NCBI RefSeq assembly: GCF_027924605.1
Contig: NZ_AP027042.1
Span: forward strand, 3,945,524-4,009,523
Origin: Dyella sp. GSA-30
Lineage (GTDB): Bacteria; Pseudomonadota; Gammaproteobacteria; Xanthomonadales; Rhodanobacteraceae
DNA: 64,000 bases
Reading direction: 5' to 3'
Shown here: one piece after another, positions 43,354-51,475 of the stretch
How positions within the stretch are numbered: position 1 is the stretch's first letter
How the letters are laid out: each line of letters opens with the position of its first letter
The notes under the pieces: model-generated
What the model saw: the letters and a program-made list of their open reading frames with translations, nothing else
Told to the model about the DNA's origin: nothing
Database searches by the model: none
Program-made: the position numbers and the translations under genes

Positions 43354-44459
43354 ACATCACACACTTCGTCGAGAATCTCGACCGTGGCGGCCTGGAGCGC
43401 ATGGTGCTCGAACTGGTCAAGCTGCAACATCGGCAAGGCCATCGCTGCCAGGTCGTCTGCCTCTACGAACGCGGCTCACAGGCCCATGAGCTTCATGACC
43501 TGGGCATTCCAGTCACGGCTTGCGATAAACGACAAGGACTGGATCTGCGCGCGTTGGCGCGTGCGCGGCAGCTGATACGTAACCACGCTACCGAAGTGCT
43601 TCACACGCACAACGCGGTAGCGCATTACCAGGCGGTATGGGCGGCCTATGGGCTGGGCACGCGGCAGGTCATCAATACCCGGCACGGCATGGGCAGCAAC
43701 CAACGCGCGGCCCGACGCGAATGGCTCTATCGCCGCGCCTTGGCGAGTACCGACACAGTCGTGGCAGTCTGCGAAGCGGCACGTGACGATGCGATCCGGC
43801 GCGGCATCGTACCGATGGCCAAGACGCGCGTCGTCCCGAACGGAATCCAGGTCGGCAGCTTCCAGGCGGCATCGAACACCATGCGCCGACGCCTGCAGGA
43901 CCGACTCGGCCTGCCCGAGCAGACACAGCTGATCGGTAACGTGGGGCGCCTCAACTGGGCCAAGGACCAGGCCGGCCTTATCCGCTCCTTCCGCCGCGTC
44001 AATGACCAGCTCCCGGACACCGCGTTGTTGCTGGTCGGCGAAGGCGAACTTCGCAAGGACCTTGAAGTCAGGGCCGCCGAAGAAGGCGTCACCGATCGCG
44101 TGCATTTCCTCGGCGATCGCAATGACGTGCACGAGCTGCTGCAGGGCCTGGATCTGTTCGTGCTCTCGTCCGTGAGCGAAGGCTATTCGCTGGCCCTGCT
44201 CGAAGCAGGCGCCGCCGCGTTGCCGATCGTCGCCACCGACGTCGGCGGCAATAGAGAAATCATTCGCGACGGCAAGACCGGACGACTGGTACCCGCGGGC
44301 GACCCGATCGTGCTGGCCGACACCATGCTTTCGCTGTTGCGCAATCCATTCGAAGCACGTGCCCTGGGCAAGTCGGCGCGCAGTTGGGTCGAACAACACG
44401 GTTCATTGGACGCCATGGCCGGCAGCTATGCCCGGCTCTATCTAGGCTCGCCCGCATGA
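43350..44459 (+). CDS. Glycosyltransferase family 4, first of three
   Basis: The 369-aa GT-B enzyme starts MNITHFVENLDRGGLERMVL, the GG-containing N-terminal loop of GT4 proteins. NGIQVGSF and IGNVGRLNWAKDQAGLIRSF follow at the domain junction, then the donor-binding SSVSEGYSLALLEAGAAALP (E-x7-E motif). It resembles the group called sugar transferase 2 of exosortase-type systems. It is tightly coupled by 4-base overlaps on both sides. Predicted cytoplasmic. Donor and acceptor cannot be read from sequence. Confidence 0.88.
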   Translation: MNITHFVENLDRGGLERMVLELVKLQHRQGHRCQVVCLYERGSQAHELHDLGIPVTACDKRQGLDLRALARARQLIRNHATEVLHTHNAVAHYQAVWAAYGLGTRQVINTRHGMGSNQRAARREWLYRRALASTDTVVAVCEAARDDAIRRGIVPMAKTRVVPNGIQVGSFQAASNTMRRRLQDRLGLPEQTQLIGNVGRLNWAKDQAGLIRSFRRVNDQLPDTALLLVGEGELRKDLEVRAAEEGVTDRVHFLGDRNDVHELLQGLDLFVLSSVSEGYSLALLEAGAAALPIVATDVGGNREIIRDGKTGRLVPAGDPIVLADTMLSLLRNPFEARALGKSARSWVEQHGSLDAMAGSYARLYLGSPA

Positions 44460-45640
44460 GCGACGCGATGAAGATCCTGGTACTCACCAACCTGTTCCCG
44501 ACGCCGTGGGATCCCTTGCGCGGCGCATTCAATCGCCAGCAATTCGAGCGACTCGGGCAGCGCCATGAGGTCGACGTACTGGTCGCGGTGGATTTCCGTG
44601 AACGACTGCGGCGCGCGCCGGCTGCGGTGCACGTGCCGAATGTCCGCACCGATTACTTCACCTTCGTCTATCCGCCGGGCATCGGACGCTTCCTGCATGC
44701 CTTGTTCTGGCTGCTTTGCCTGCTCTGGCAACGCGGCCGCCGGCTGCGCGCAGCACACTACGATTGCATGCTGGTGAGCTGGGCCTATCCCGACGGCGCG
44801 GCGGTGAGCTGGCTGGCCCGTCGTCTGGGCATTCCGTGCGTGCTGAAAGTGCATGGCAGCGACCTGAATGTGCAGGCCCAATACGCGTTACGCCGTCCGC
44901 AGATTCGCTACGCACTGCATCACGCCGATGCGGTCGTGTCGGTCAGCCAGGCGCTGGCGGACAAGGCCATTGCGCTTGGCGCGGATCCATCCCGGGTGCA
45001 TGTGCTCTACAACGGCGTCAACCAGGCATTGTTTGCACCGGGCTTGCGCAGTGAAGCGCGAGCCCGGCTGGGGCTCGCCACAACGACACCGCTATTGCTC
45101 TATGTCGGCAATCTCAAGGCAAGCAAGGGCTGCCTCGATCTGCTCGAAGCCTTTCCGGCGGTGCTTGCCCTGCATCCGGCAGCCCGGCTGATCTATGTGG
45201 GCAATGGCCCCGACCGTGATGCACTACGCGCACGCATCGTTGCGCTGGGCTGCCAGGCGCAGGTCGAACTTGCCGGCGCGGCGGCCCACGACGCATTGGG
45301 CGACTGGTTTCGCGCGGCGGATCTGTTGTGTCTGCCCAGCCACAACGAAGGTGTACCGAACGTCGTGCTCGAGGCCATGGCCTGCGGTACGCCGGTGGTG
45401 GCGACACGCGTGGGGGGCATTCCCGAGGTCGTTCCCGACTACGCCGGCATTCTTGTCCCGCCACACGATCCTGCAGCGCTGTCCGCAGCATTGATCGAAG
45501 CGAGCGGACGGCACTGGGATCCACGCAAGATTGCGCTGCACGCGGGCGGCTTTCGCTGGGAAGACAATGTAGACCGGCTGGAACGTGTGCTGCAGGAAGT
45601 CGTCGTACATGGCACCGCGGCATGGGAGGCCCGGGTATGA
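44456..45640 (+). CDS. Glycosyltransferase family 4, second of three
   Basis: The 394-aa GT-B protein begins MSDAMKILVLTNLFPTPWDP and GAFNRQQFERL. It has VLKVHGSDLNV, VSVSQALADKAIALG, YNGVNQALF and LLLYVGNLKASKGCLDLLEA, and the donor-site LPSHNEGVPNVVLEAMACGT with the E-x7-E motif. A short hydrophobic stretch near 80-95 (FLHALFWLLCLLW) may attach it to the membrane. ATGA overlaps at both ends put it in the same translational chain as the other glycosyltransferases. Confidence 0.88.
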   Translation: MSDAMKILVLTNLFPTPWDPLRGAFNRQQFERLGQRHEVDVLVAVDFRERLRRAPAAVHVPNVRTDYFTFVYPPGIGRFLHALFWLLCLLWQRGRRLRAAHYDCMLVSWAYPDGAAVSWLARRLGIPCVLKVHGSDLNVQAQYALRRPQIRYALHHADAVVSVSQALADKAIALGADPSRVHVLYNGVNQALFAPGLRSEARARLGLATTTPLLLYVGNLKASKGCLDLLEAFPAVLALHPAARLIYVGNGPDRDALRARIVALGCQAQVELAGAAAHDALGDWFRAADLLCLPSHNEGVPNVVLEAMACGTPVVATRVGGIPEVVPDYAGILVPPHDPAALSAALIEASGRHWDPRKIALHAGGFRWEDNVDRLERVLQEVVVHGTAAWEARV

Positions 45641-46278
45641 ATATGCGGCCGAGAAAACAACAACTGCTCGGGTTGCTGCCCGATTCGCTGGTCATGACGC
45701 ACGGCGCTCGCCAGGGAAGCACCCGCTATCTGACCTTCGATGACGGCCCCGATCCGGATTACACCCCGCCGTTGCTGGATCTGCTTGCCAAGCATGGCGT
45801 GCGTGCCAGCTTCTTTCTCGTTGGCGAAAAGATCGAGCGTCATCCGCGCCTGGTTCGGCGCATCGTCGATGAGGGTCATCTGGTCGGCAATCACTCTTAC
45901 AGCCATTGGTCGTTCAAGAACATGACGACCGCCAAGAAGCTTCGTGAGATCCACAGCACCGATGCCTTGCTTCAGGCGTTCGATAGGCGCAAGCATCATC
46001 TTATGCGCCCACCGCACGGCTACGTCGGAGCCGACCTGCTGTGGCATTTCGCCAGGGAGCGTCGCAGCTTTGCCTATTGGTCGTACGACAGCCTCGACTA
46101 TCAGGAACGCCCGACCGACGCCCTGATTGCGCAGTTGCGCAACTCGCCGCCGCGCGCCGGCGATATCGTCCTGATGCATGACGACAGCGATCGAGCCCGA
46201 GCGGCGTTGAGTGTCATGCTGCCCGAGTGGCTGATCGATGGCTATCTGTTCGACGTACTGCCGGGGGAGGCAGGATGA
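45637..46278 (+). CDS. Polysaccharide deacetylase (NodB fold), copy 2
   Basis: The 213-aa protein is a short, nearly bare NodB domain: TRYLTFDDGPDPDYTPPLLD (catalytic Asp pair), GVRASFFLVGEKIERHPRLV, VGNHSYSHWSFKNM (metal His pair), RPPHGYVG and SYDSLDYQERPTD. This is the closest of the three to classical chitooligosaccharide/peptidoglycan deacetylases. No signal peptide is evident. Overlaps with both neighbours place it mid-operon. Confidence 0.9.
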   Translation: MNMRPRKQQLLGLLPDSLVMTHGARQGSTRYLTFDDGPDPDYTPPLLDLLAKHGVRASFFLVGEKIERHPRLVRRIVDEGHLVGNHSYSHWSFKNMTTAKKLREIHSTDALLQAFDRRKHHLMRPPHGYVGADLLWHFARERRSFAYWSYDSLDYQERPTDALIAQLRNSPPRAGDIVLMHDDSDRARAALSVMLPEWLIDGYLFDVLPGEAG

Positions 46279-47444
46279 ATATCATTTATCACCACCGCAC
46301 GCGCGGCAGGCATGTCGAGGGAGTGCATATCCGTGGCGTGGTGCACGCGCTGCGTGAACTGAAACACGACGTAACGGTGATCTCGTTCCCGGGCGCCGAC
46401 CCCGAGCACGAGCCAGCCATCGCCACAAGCGCGACCCGTCGCGGGCTGCTTGCCGCGATGGTCGCCGGCCTGCCGGGCGTCCTGTTCGAATTCCTGGAGA
46501 TCGGTTACAACCTGGTTACCTTGCTGCGAATGAGTGCAGCAATCCGTCGCCTGCGTCCGCAGCTTATTTACGAGCGTTACTCGCTATTCCTGTTTGCGAC
46601 GGTATGGCTCGCGCGGTGGCGGCGCATTCCCATCATCCTGGAAATCAACGACTCGGCCCTGGTCGAGCGCGTGCGCCCGTTACGACTGAAAGCGCTGGCA
46701 CGCCGCATCGAAGGTTGGTGCATGCGTCAATGCACGGGCCTTGTGTTCATTTCCAGCTACTTCCGCGAACAGGCCGAAACGGCGTATGGCGACATAGCCC
46801 CTGCGGTGATTTCGCCCAATGCGGTCGACCTGGCCCGCTTCGATCCGTCGCGTTTCGACCATGCCGGCCTGCGTGCCGAACGCGGGCTGACCGGACGCAT
46901 CGTCTGTGGCCATATCGGTGTGTTCGCACACTGGCATGGCGTCGATGCGTTTGTGGAAGCGATCGCCGCGCGTCTTGCCGAAGTACCGCAACTGGCCCTG
47001 GTCTTCGTCGGCGACGGGCGCACCCTGCCCGCCGTACGCACGCTGGTCGCCGAACGCGGGCTAGCCGATCGCGTGCTGTTGCCCGGCCGCGTCGCCCATG
47101 ACGAGATCGCCAGTTGGATCGCCTGCATGGATTACGCTGTGCTGCCCAATTCGAACCGCTACGGCTCACCCATGAAACTGTTCGAGTTCATGGGCATGGG
47201 TGTGGCCGTCGTGGCACCCGATTACGCGCCGGTGGCCGAGGTCATCGGCGACGGCCATACCGGCTGGCTGTTCCCGCAAGGCGAAACGGCCACCTGCGTG
47301 CAGCGCGTACTCGACCTGGCCACGCAGGAAGAAGAACGCCGTCGCGTCGGCGCCGCGGCACGCGACTACATTGTGCGCGAACGCCAATGGCGCAACAACG
47401 CCGAGCAGCTGCTTGGGCTGCTGCCGGCCACGGAGTCACGCTGA
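46275..47444 (+). CDS. Glycosyltransferase family 4, third of three
   Basis: The 389-aa GT-B enzyme begins MNIIYHHRTRGRHVEGVHIR. It has IILEINDSALVERVRPLRLK, SPNAVDLARFDPSRF, VCGHIGVFAHWHGVDAFVEA and the C-terminal donor-binding region AVLPNSNRYGSPMKLFEFMG followed by GVAVVAPDY. GGGGGAGG precedes ATG 46275. This type (Asn before Asp-Ser, SPMKLFEFM) is common among polysaccharide GT4 enzymes. Its stop and the next start share one base. Confidence 0.88.
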   Translation: MNIIYHHRTRGRHVEGVHIRGVVHALRELKHDVTVISFPGADPEHEPAIATSATRRGLLAAMVAGLPGVLFEFLEIGYNLVTLLRMSAAIRRLRPQLIYERYSLFLFATVWLARWRRIPIILEINDSALVERVRPLRLKALARRIEGWCMRQCTGLVFISSYFREQAETAYGDIAPAVISPNAVDLARFDPSRFDHAGLRAERGLTGRIVCGHIGVFAHWHGVDAFVEAIAARLAEVPQLALVFVGDGRTLPAVRTLVAERGLADRVLLPGRVAHDEIASWIACMDYAVLPNSNRYGSPMKLFEFMGMGVAVVAPDYAPVAEVIGDGHTGWLFPQGETATCVQRVLDLATQEEERRRVGAAARDYIVRERQWRNNAEQLLGLLPATESR

Positions 47445-48616
47445 TGTGGACGATACTGATCGCGCTGGTTATCGCGTTTGTCGTACTCGTGATCGGCCTG
47501 TTGGCCTGGGCGATTCGTGCGCGAAACATGCAGATCTGGCTAGGCAGCTATCTGCGCCGACGCCGGCCGGCTCCGGCCAAAGGGCCGGTCCATGTGATGT
47601 TCTGCTTCGTCGACCACTTCGAACCGGCCTGGGGCAAGGTCGACCTGGAAACCCAGCGCGCACGCGTCGACCGCTGGTGCCGGGACTACCGGTCGCTGGC
47701 CTCCGCTCATCGCGATGCCGACGGCCGCCATCCTCAACACACGTTCTTCTATCCGGAAGAGGAATATCTCGAGGAACATCTGGACAAGGTAGCCGCGCTC
47801 TGCGCCGACGGTTATGGCGAGCTTGAGATCCACCTGCACCACGACAACGATACGGCGGAAAACTTTCGCGAAACCATTTCGCGTTTCAACGAGCTGCTGC
47901 ACGAGCGTCACGGTGCCCTGCCGCGCGACCCGGTAACCGGACAGCTGCGCTTCGGCTTTATCCACGGCAACTGGTGCCTGGACAACTCACGCGCAGACGG
48001 GCGCTGGTGCGGCATCAACAATGAGCTGATCCTGCTGCGCGAGCTGGGCTGCTATGCCGACTTCACCCTGCCCTCGGCGCCCAGCGACACGCAGACGCGT
48101 ACCATCAATTCGATCTACTACGCCACCGACGACCCGCTGCGACCGAAATCGCACAATACCGGCGTGCCGGTTCGCGTCGGCGGCAAACCATCGGGCGACC
48201 TGATGATCGTGCAGGGCCCGCTCGGACTGAACTGGCGCGAACGCCGGTTCGGCTTGATTCCCCGTATCGAGAATGCCGATGTGCGGCGGGCCTGCCCGCC
48301 CACGCCGGCTCGCGTGGATGCGTGGGTGCGCACAGGCATCCATGTCGAAGGACGGCCGGAGTGGATCTTTATCAAGGTGCACACGCATGGCACGCAGGAG
48401 CGGGATATGGACACCCTGCTCGGCGCCGCGGCGCACACCATGCACGATCACCTGGAGCGGGCGTACAACGACGGTTTAAATCACGTCCTGCATTACGTCA
48501 CTTCGCGCGAGATGTACAACATCATCAAGGCCGCCGAAGCCGGTAAAGACGGCAACCCCAACGCCTGGCGGGATTTCGAGCTGCCGGTACCGTCAAAGGG
48601 GATGGCCTATGCGTAG
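47444..48616 (+). CDS. Membrane-anchored deacetylase-like barrel protein
   Basis: The 390-aa protein has one N-terminal membrane helix (TILIALVIAFVVLVIGLLAW) and then a domain recalling NodB/glycosidase barrels: VHVMFCFVDHFEPAWGKVDL, HTFFYPEEEYLEEHLDKVAA, YGELEIHLHHDNDTAENFRE (His-rich, metal-site-like), FGFIHGNWCLDNS and IKVHTHGTQERDMDTLLGAA. It resembles proteins sometimes labelled WalW or polysaccharide deacetylase-like. The exact activity is uncertain. The anchor suggests action at the inner membrane, probably on the lipid-linked or emerging polysaccharide. Confidence 0.65.
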   Translation: MWTILIALVIAFVVLVIGLLAWAIRARNMQIWLGSYLRRRRPAPAKGPVHVMFCFVDHFEPAWGKVDLETQRARVDRWCRDYRSLASAHRDADGRHPQHTFFYPEEEYLEEHLDKVAALCADGYGELEIHLHHDNDTAENFRETISRFNELLHERHGALPRDPVTGQLRFGFIHGNWCLDNSRADGRWCGINNELILLRELGCYADFTLPSAPSDTQTRTINSIYYATDDPLRPKSHNTGVPVRVGGKPSGDLMIVQGPLGLNWRERRFGLIPRIENADVRRACPPTPARVDAWVRTGIHVEGRPEWIFIKVHTHGTQERDMDTLLGAAAHTMHDHLERAYNDGLNHVLHYVTSREMYNIIKAAEAGKDGNPNAWRDFELPVPSKGMAYA

Positions 48617-49397
48617 CGTGCTGATCTGCCATGCCGGCGACGATTTCGACCGCGAAGGCCTTGCCGCATGGCTGGCGTCGTTTTCTCAGCTGGCCGGCGT
48701 CGTCGTACTGCAGGAAACCTCGGCGCAGAAACGCGCCCGCGTGCGCCGCGAAATCCGGCGGGTCGGCTGGATGCGGTTCCTTGACGTCGTGGCCATGCGG
48801 CTCTATCAGCGCTTGGCGCTTGCTACCCGCGACCGCCACTGGATGCAGTGGGCCTTGACGGCCATGCACAATCGCTACGGCTCGCCACCGCAGGTTCCCG
48901 TCATCGTTGCCAGCGACGTCAACGATGCCGACGTGATGGCCTTCCTGCGCAAGGCCAAGCCCGACTTCGTCCTTGCCCGCTGCAAGCAACTGATCAAGAA
49001 GAAGCTGATCAAACTGCCACGACTGGGCTGCTTTGTGCTGCACCCAGGGATATGCCCCGAATATCGCAACGCGCATGGTTGCTTCTGGGCGCTGGCGCAA
49101 CGCGATCTCGACCGGGTCGGCATGACCCTGCTCAAGGTCGATGCCGGCGTCGATACCGGGCCCGTCTATGGCTATTACCGCTACTCGTTCGACGAGCGCC
49201 AGGAATCGCATGTGGTGATCCAGTACCGCGTCGTGATGGAAAACCTCGACGCCATCGCCACGCGACTCAAGGACATCGAGGCCGGCACCGCGAAACCGCT
49301 GGATACCAGCAACCGCGCCAGCGCCGCGTGGGGGCAACCCTGGCTGACGCGTTATCTACGCTGGCAACGCGACGCCATGCGAGTCCAGACCTCATGA
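48609..49397 (+). CDS. Formyltransferase-fold protein
   Basis: The 262-aa protein carries the formyl-transferase N-domain signature LHPGICPEYRNAHGCFWALA and GMTLLKVDAGVDTGPV, seen in methionyl-tRNA and sugar N-formyltransferases. The His and the Asp of the usual Asn-His-Asp triad are present (His145, Asp182). The Asn two residues before the His is replaced (GCFVLH instead of GCINVH). It may be a sugar formyltransferase acting on an amino sugar exposed by the deacetylases, or a relative with altered activity. It overlaps both neighbours. Confidence 0.72.
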   Translation: MRSVLICHAGDDFDREGLAAWLASFSQLAGVVVLQETSAQKRARVRREIRRVGWMRFLDVVAMRLYQRLALATRDRHWMQWALTAMHNRYGSPPQVPVIVASDVNDADVMAFLRKAKPDFVLARCKQLIKKKLIKLPRLGCFVLHPGICPEYRNAHGCFWALAQRDLDRVGMTLLKVDAGVDTGPVYGYYRYSFDERQESHVVIQYRVVMENLDAIATRLKDIEAGTAKPLDTSNRASAAWGQPWLTRYLRWQRDAMRVQTS

Positions 49398-50173
49398 GCT
49401 GCGCCACGCTGATGTATCACGATGTCGTCGTCCCTGGGGCGAGCGATGCGAGCGGGTTTCCCGGCCCGGCTGCCGCACACTACAAGCTCGATGTCACCGC
49501 GTTCGCCCGCCACCTCGCCGCGCTTGCACAATCGGGCCTGTCGTTCGACTCGGTCCTGACCGAGCCGATACCCGGCGCCGTTCGCTGTCTGCTCACTTTC
49601 GACGACGGCGGCGCCAGTGCCGCCGCGGTAGCTACCGTGCTGGCCGAGCACGGCATGATCGGGCATTTTTTCATCACCACGGCGCACATCGGCACACCCG
49701 GCTTTGTCACCTACAGCGACATACTCGCGCTACGCGCGGCCGGTCATGTCGTAGGCACCCATTCGCATACGCATCCGGCAGAGATGTCCAGGCTGTCGCC
49801 CACCGTTCTTGCCTCGGAGTGGCGCTTGAGTACTGATCGCCTGAGCCACTTGCTGGGCGAACCGGTCACCGTCGGTTCGGTACCGGGCGGATTTTATTCG
49901 ACCGATGTGGCAAGAGCGGCAGCCGCCGCTGGCATCCGTTACCTGTTTACCTCCGAACCCTCCACAAGCACATGGCAAGTGGATGGCTGCACCGTATTGG
50001 GCCGATACGCGCTTTGGCAGGACTCACCGGCATCGCTGGCAGTCGCGCTTGCCCTGGGCAAGCAAGGCGCCCGGCAACTGCAATGGTTGGCGTGGAATGC
50101 GAAGAAGCCGCTGAAGCGCTGGGCTCGGCCGGTTTATCGTGTAGTGCGTGGGAGTTTGTTGAGGGCGCGTTGA
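49394..50173 (+). CDS. Polysaccharide deacetylase (NodB fold), copy 3
   Basis: The 259-aa protein has MSCATLMYHDVVVPGASD at the start, CLLTFDDGGASAAAVATVLA (catalytic Asp pair), HFFITTAHIGTPGFVTYSDI and VGTHSHTHPAEMSRLSP (metal His pair). It ends the plus-strand glycosyltransferase unit; a palindromic element follows 28 bases later. It differs enough from the other two copies to be a separate branch, so each may act on a different residue of the repeat unit. Confidence 0.88.
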   Translation: MSCATLMYHDVVVPGASDASGFPGPAAAHYKLDVTAFARHLAALAQSGLSFDSVLTEPIPGAVRCLLTFDDGGASAAAVATVLAEHGMIGHFFITTAHIGTPGFVTYSDILALRAAGHVVGTHSHTHPAEMSRLSPTVLASEWRLSTDRLSHLLGEPVTVGSVPGGFYSTDVARAAAAAGIRYLFTSEPSTSTWQVDGCTVLGRYALWQDSPASLAVALALGKQGARQLQWLAWNAKKPLKRWARPVYRVVRGSLLRAR

Positions 50174-50201
50174 TGTGGGGATGGCTCGCTGCGCATCGCT
50201 G

Positions 50202-50337
50202 CCCCCTCACCCCAACCCTCTCCCCCGGCATAGCCAGGGGAGAGGGAGCAAGTAGCGCAAGTGCGAAACACTGAGGTCACCTCGGTCAAGCTCCCTCTCC
50301 CCTGGCTATGCCGGGGGAGAGGGTTGGGGTGAGGGGG
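50202..50337. repeat. 136-bp palindromic element, family 2, copy 1
   Basis: The 48-bp arms 50202-50249 and 50290-50337 are exact inverted copies (CCCCCTCACCCCAACCCTCT...). The 40-base centre contains CGCAAGTGCGAAACACTGAG, also found in the copy at 62615-62750 on the other strand. It lies between the convergent deacetylase and GNAT genes and could end both transcripts. The GNAT reading frame runs into it and stops inside the right arm. Confidence 0.92.
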
Positions 50338-51475
50338 GCTTTGCACTACGCATTGCCCTATGTACACGCCGATACAACCACCGCACAGGCCCAATCAACC
50401 CAAAACAAAGCCGCGGCAACACCCCACGAACCACATACAGCGACCCACATGCGGTTTGCCGATCAGCAAGCACCCGCTTGTACTGATTATCGCCATACCC
50501 AAAATCGATAACTTCCCCAGGATAACGATCAAGCAAATCCTGCACCGCCTGAAACACCAGCGCCGCCCCCACCCCCAGCGATGCGAACTCTTCGTCATAT
50601 CCCGTATCGTCGAGCAAATAGCGCCCACCCAACCGATAACCATGCACATAAGCGATCGGACGCTCACCCAACATCAACATATGACCGATAACCTGCTCTC
50701 CTGTGGACAAATGCTGAAACAGGTTGCGTCGCGCGGGCAGCTCCCAATCGATCGCCTGCGCGGATGCATGCCAGCTACGTGCATAGACCTGGTTCATCAG
50801 CGCCGCGTATTCGTCGATCTGCTCCGGACGATCAAACAGGCGCAACTCAGCCTGATCGCCCAGCTTCTTGTACACATTGCGCAGCCGCCGCGTCAGATCA
50901 TTGCGCCGTTTCGAACCGAGCGTAGCCAGGTACGCCGCCGATGAGCCTTGCGGTTGGATCACCCAGTTCAGTTGATCGAGCAGATTGGCTTGGACAGTGG
51001 CGAACGTCCGTTTACCTTGCGACAACGCGGCAGCAAATCGATTAGGCAGTTCCGTTTCCTGGATCCGCATGACACGCACCGAACGATCCCGCTGCAACAC
51101 GTCGGCAATCATCCGCTCGACCAGTGAACGATCGTCGGGCAATGCCACGACGCCGGCACCCAGCAAACGCCATGTCCGGCCGCGGTAGATCGAAACCCGA
51201 TACTTGCCCAGCGCCAGTTGGGCGCGGTGCTGCTCCACCAGGAAGGGCGCGTAACCAATCACCTGCCCCAGCCCGTTGCTGGCAACCACCAGATGCAGGG
51301 TCGCCTCCGAACCACGCCACGCCAACTCGAACGCCAGCCAATCGGGGTGCTGGACGATGCCCGAGGCAGCGCCCGTGGTTTCGGCCAGTCGCGCCAATTC
51401 GTCGCGCGATGCATGCAACGCCACGGTGGTGCCGATCACCGTACAGGACAAGCGCGCTTCCTGAGGCGTGGTCAT
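50306..51475 (-). CDS. GNAT/FemAB-like acyltransferase (CelD-type)
   Basis: The 389-aa protein resembles the GNAT domain proteins of polysaccharide loci: SGIVQHPDWLAFELAWRGSE near the N-terminus, GSKRRNDLTRRLRNVYKKLG, YAALMNQVYARSWHA and IAYVHGYRLGGRYLLDDTGY followed by GAALVFQAVQDLL. Such enzymes probably add an acyl group (acetyl or aminoacyl) to a sugar amine. The last codons (PPSPQPSPPA) and the stop come from the palindromic element, so the C-terminus may have been replaced by insertion of the repeat. It overlaps the flippase gene by four bases. Confidence 0.8.
   Translation of the reverse strand: MTTPQEARLSCTVIGTTVALHASRDELARLAETTGAASGIVQHPDWLAFELAWRGSEATLHLVVASNGLGQVIGYAPFLVEQHRAQLALGKYRVSIYRGRTWRLLGAGVVALPDDRSLVERMIADVLQRDRSVRVMRIQETELPNRFAAALSQGKRTFATVQANLLDQLNWVIQPQGSSAAYLATLGSKRRNDLTRRLRNVYKKLGDQAELRLFDRPEQIDEYAALMNQVYARSWHASAQAIDWELPARRNLFQHLSTGEQVIGHMLMLGERPIAYVHGYRLGGRYLLDDTGYDEEFASLGVGAALVFQAVQDLLDRYPGEVIDFGYGDNQYKRVLADRQTACGSLYVVRGVLPRLCFGLIGPVRWLYRRVHRAMRSAKPPSPQPSPPA

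Noticed and set aside
47444-48616. Confident assignment as a polysaccharide deacetylase
   Set aside because: The His-rich motifs are suggestive, but the TFDDG motif is replaced by CFVDHFEP, so only a barrel-fold relationship is claimed.
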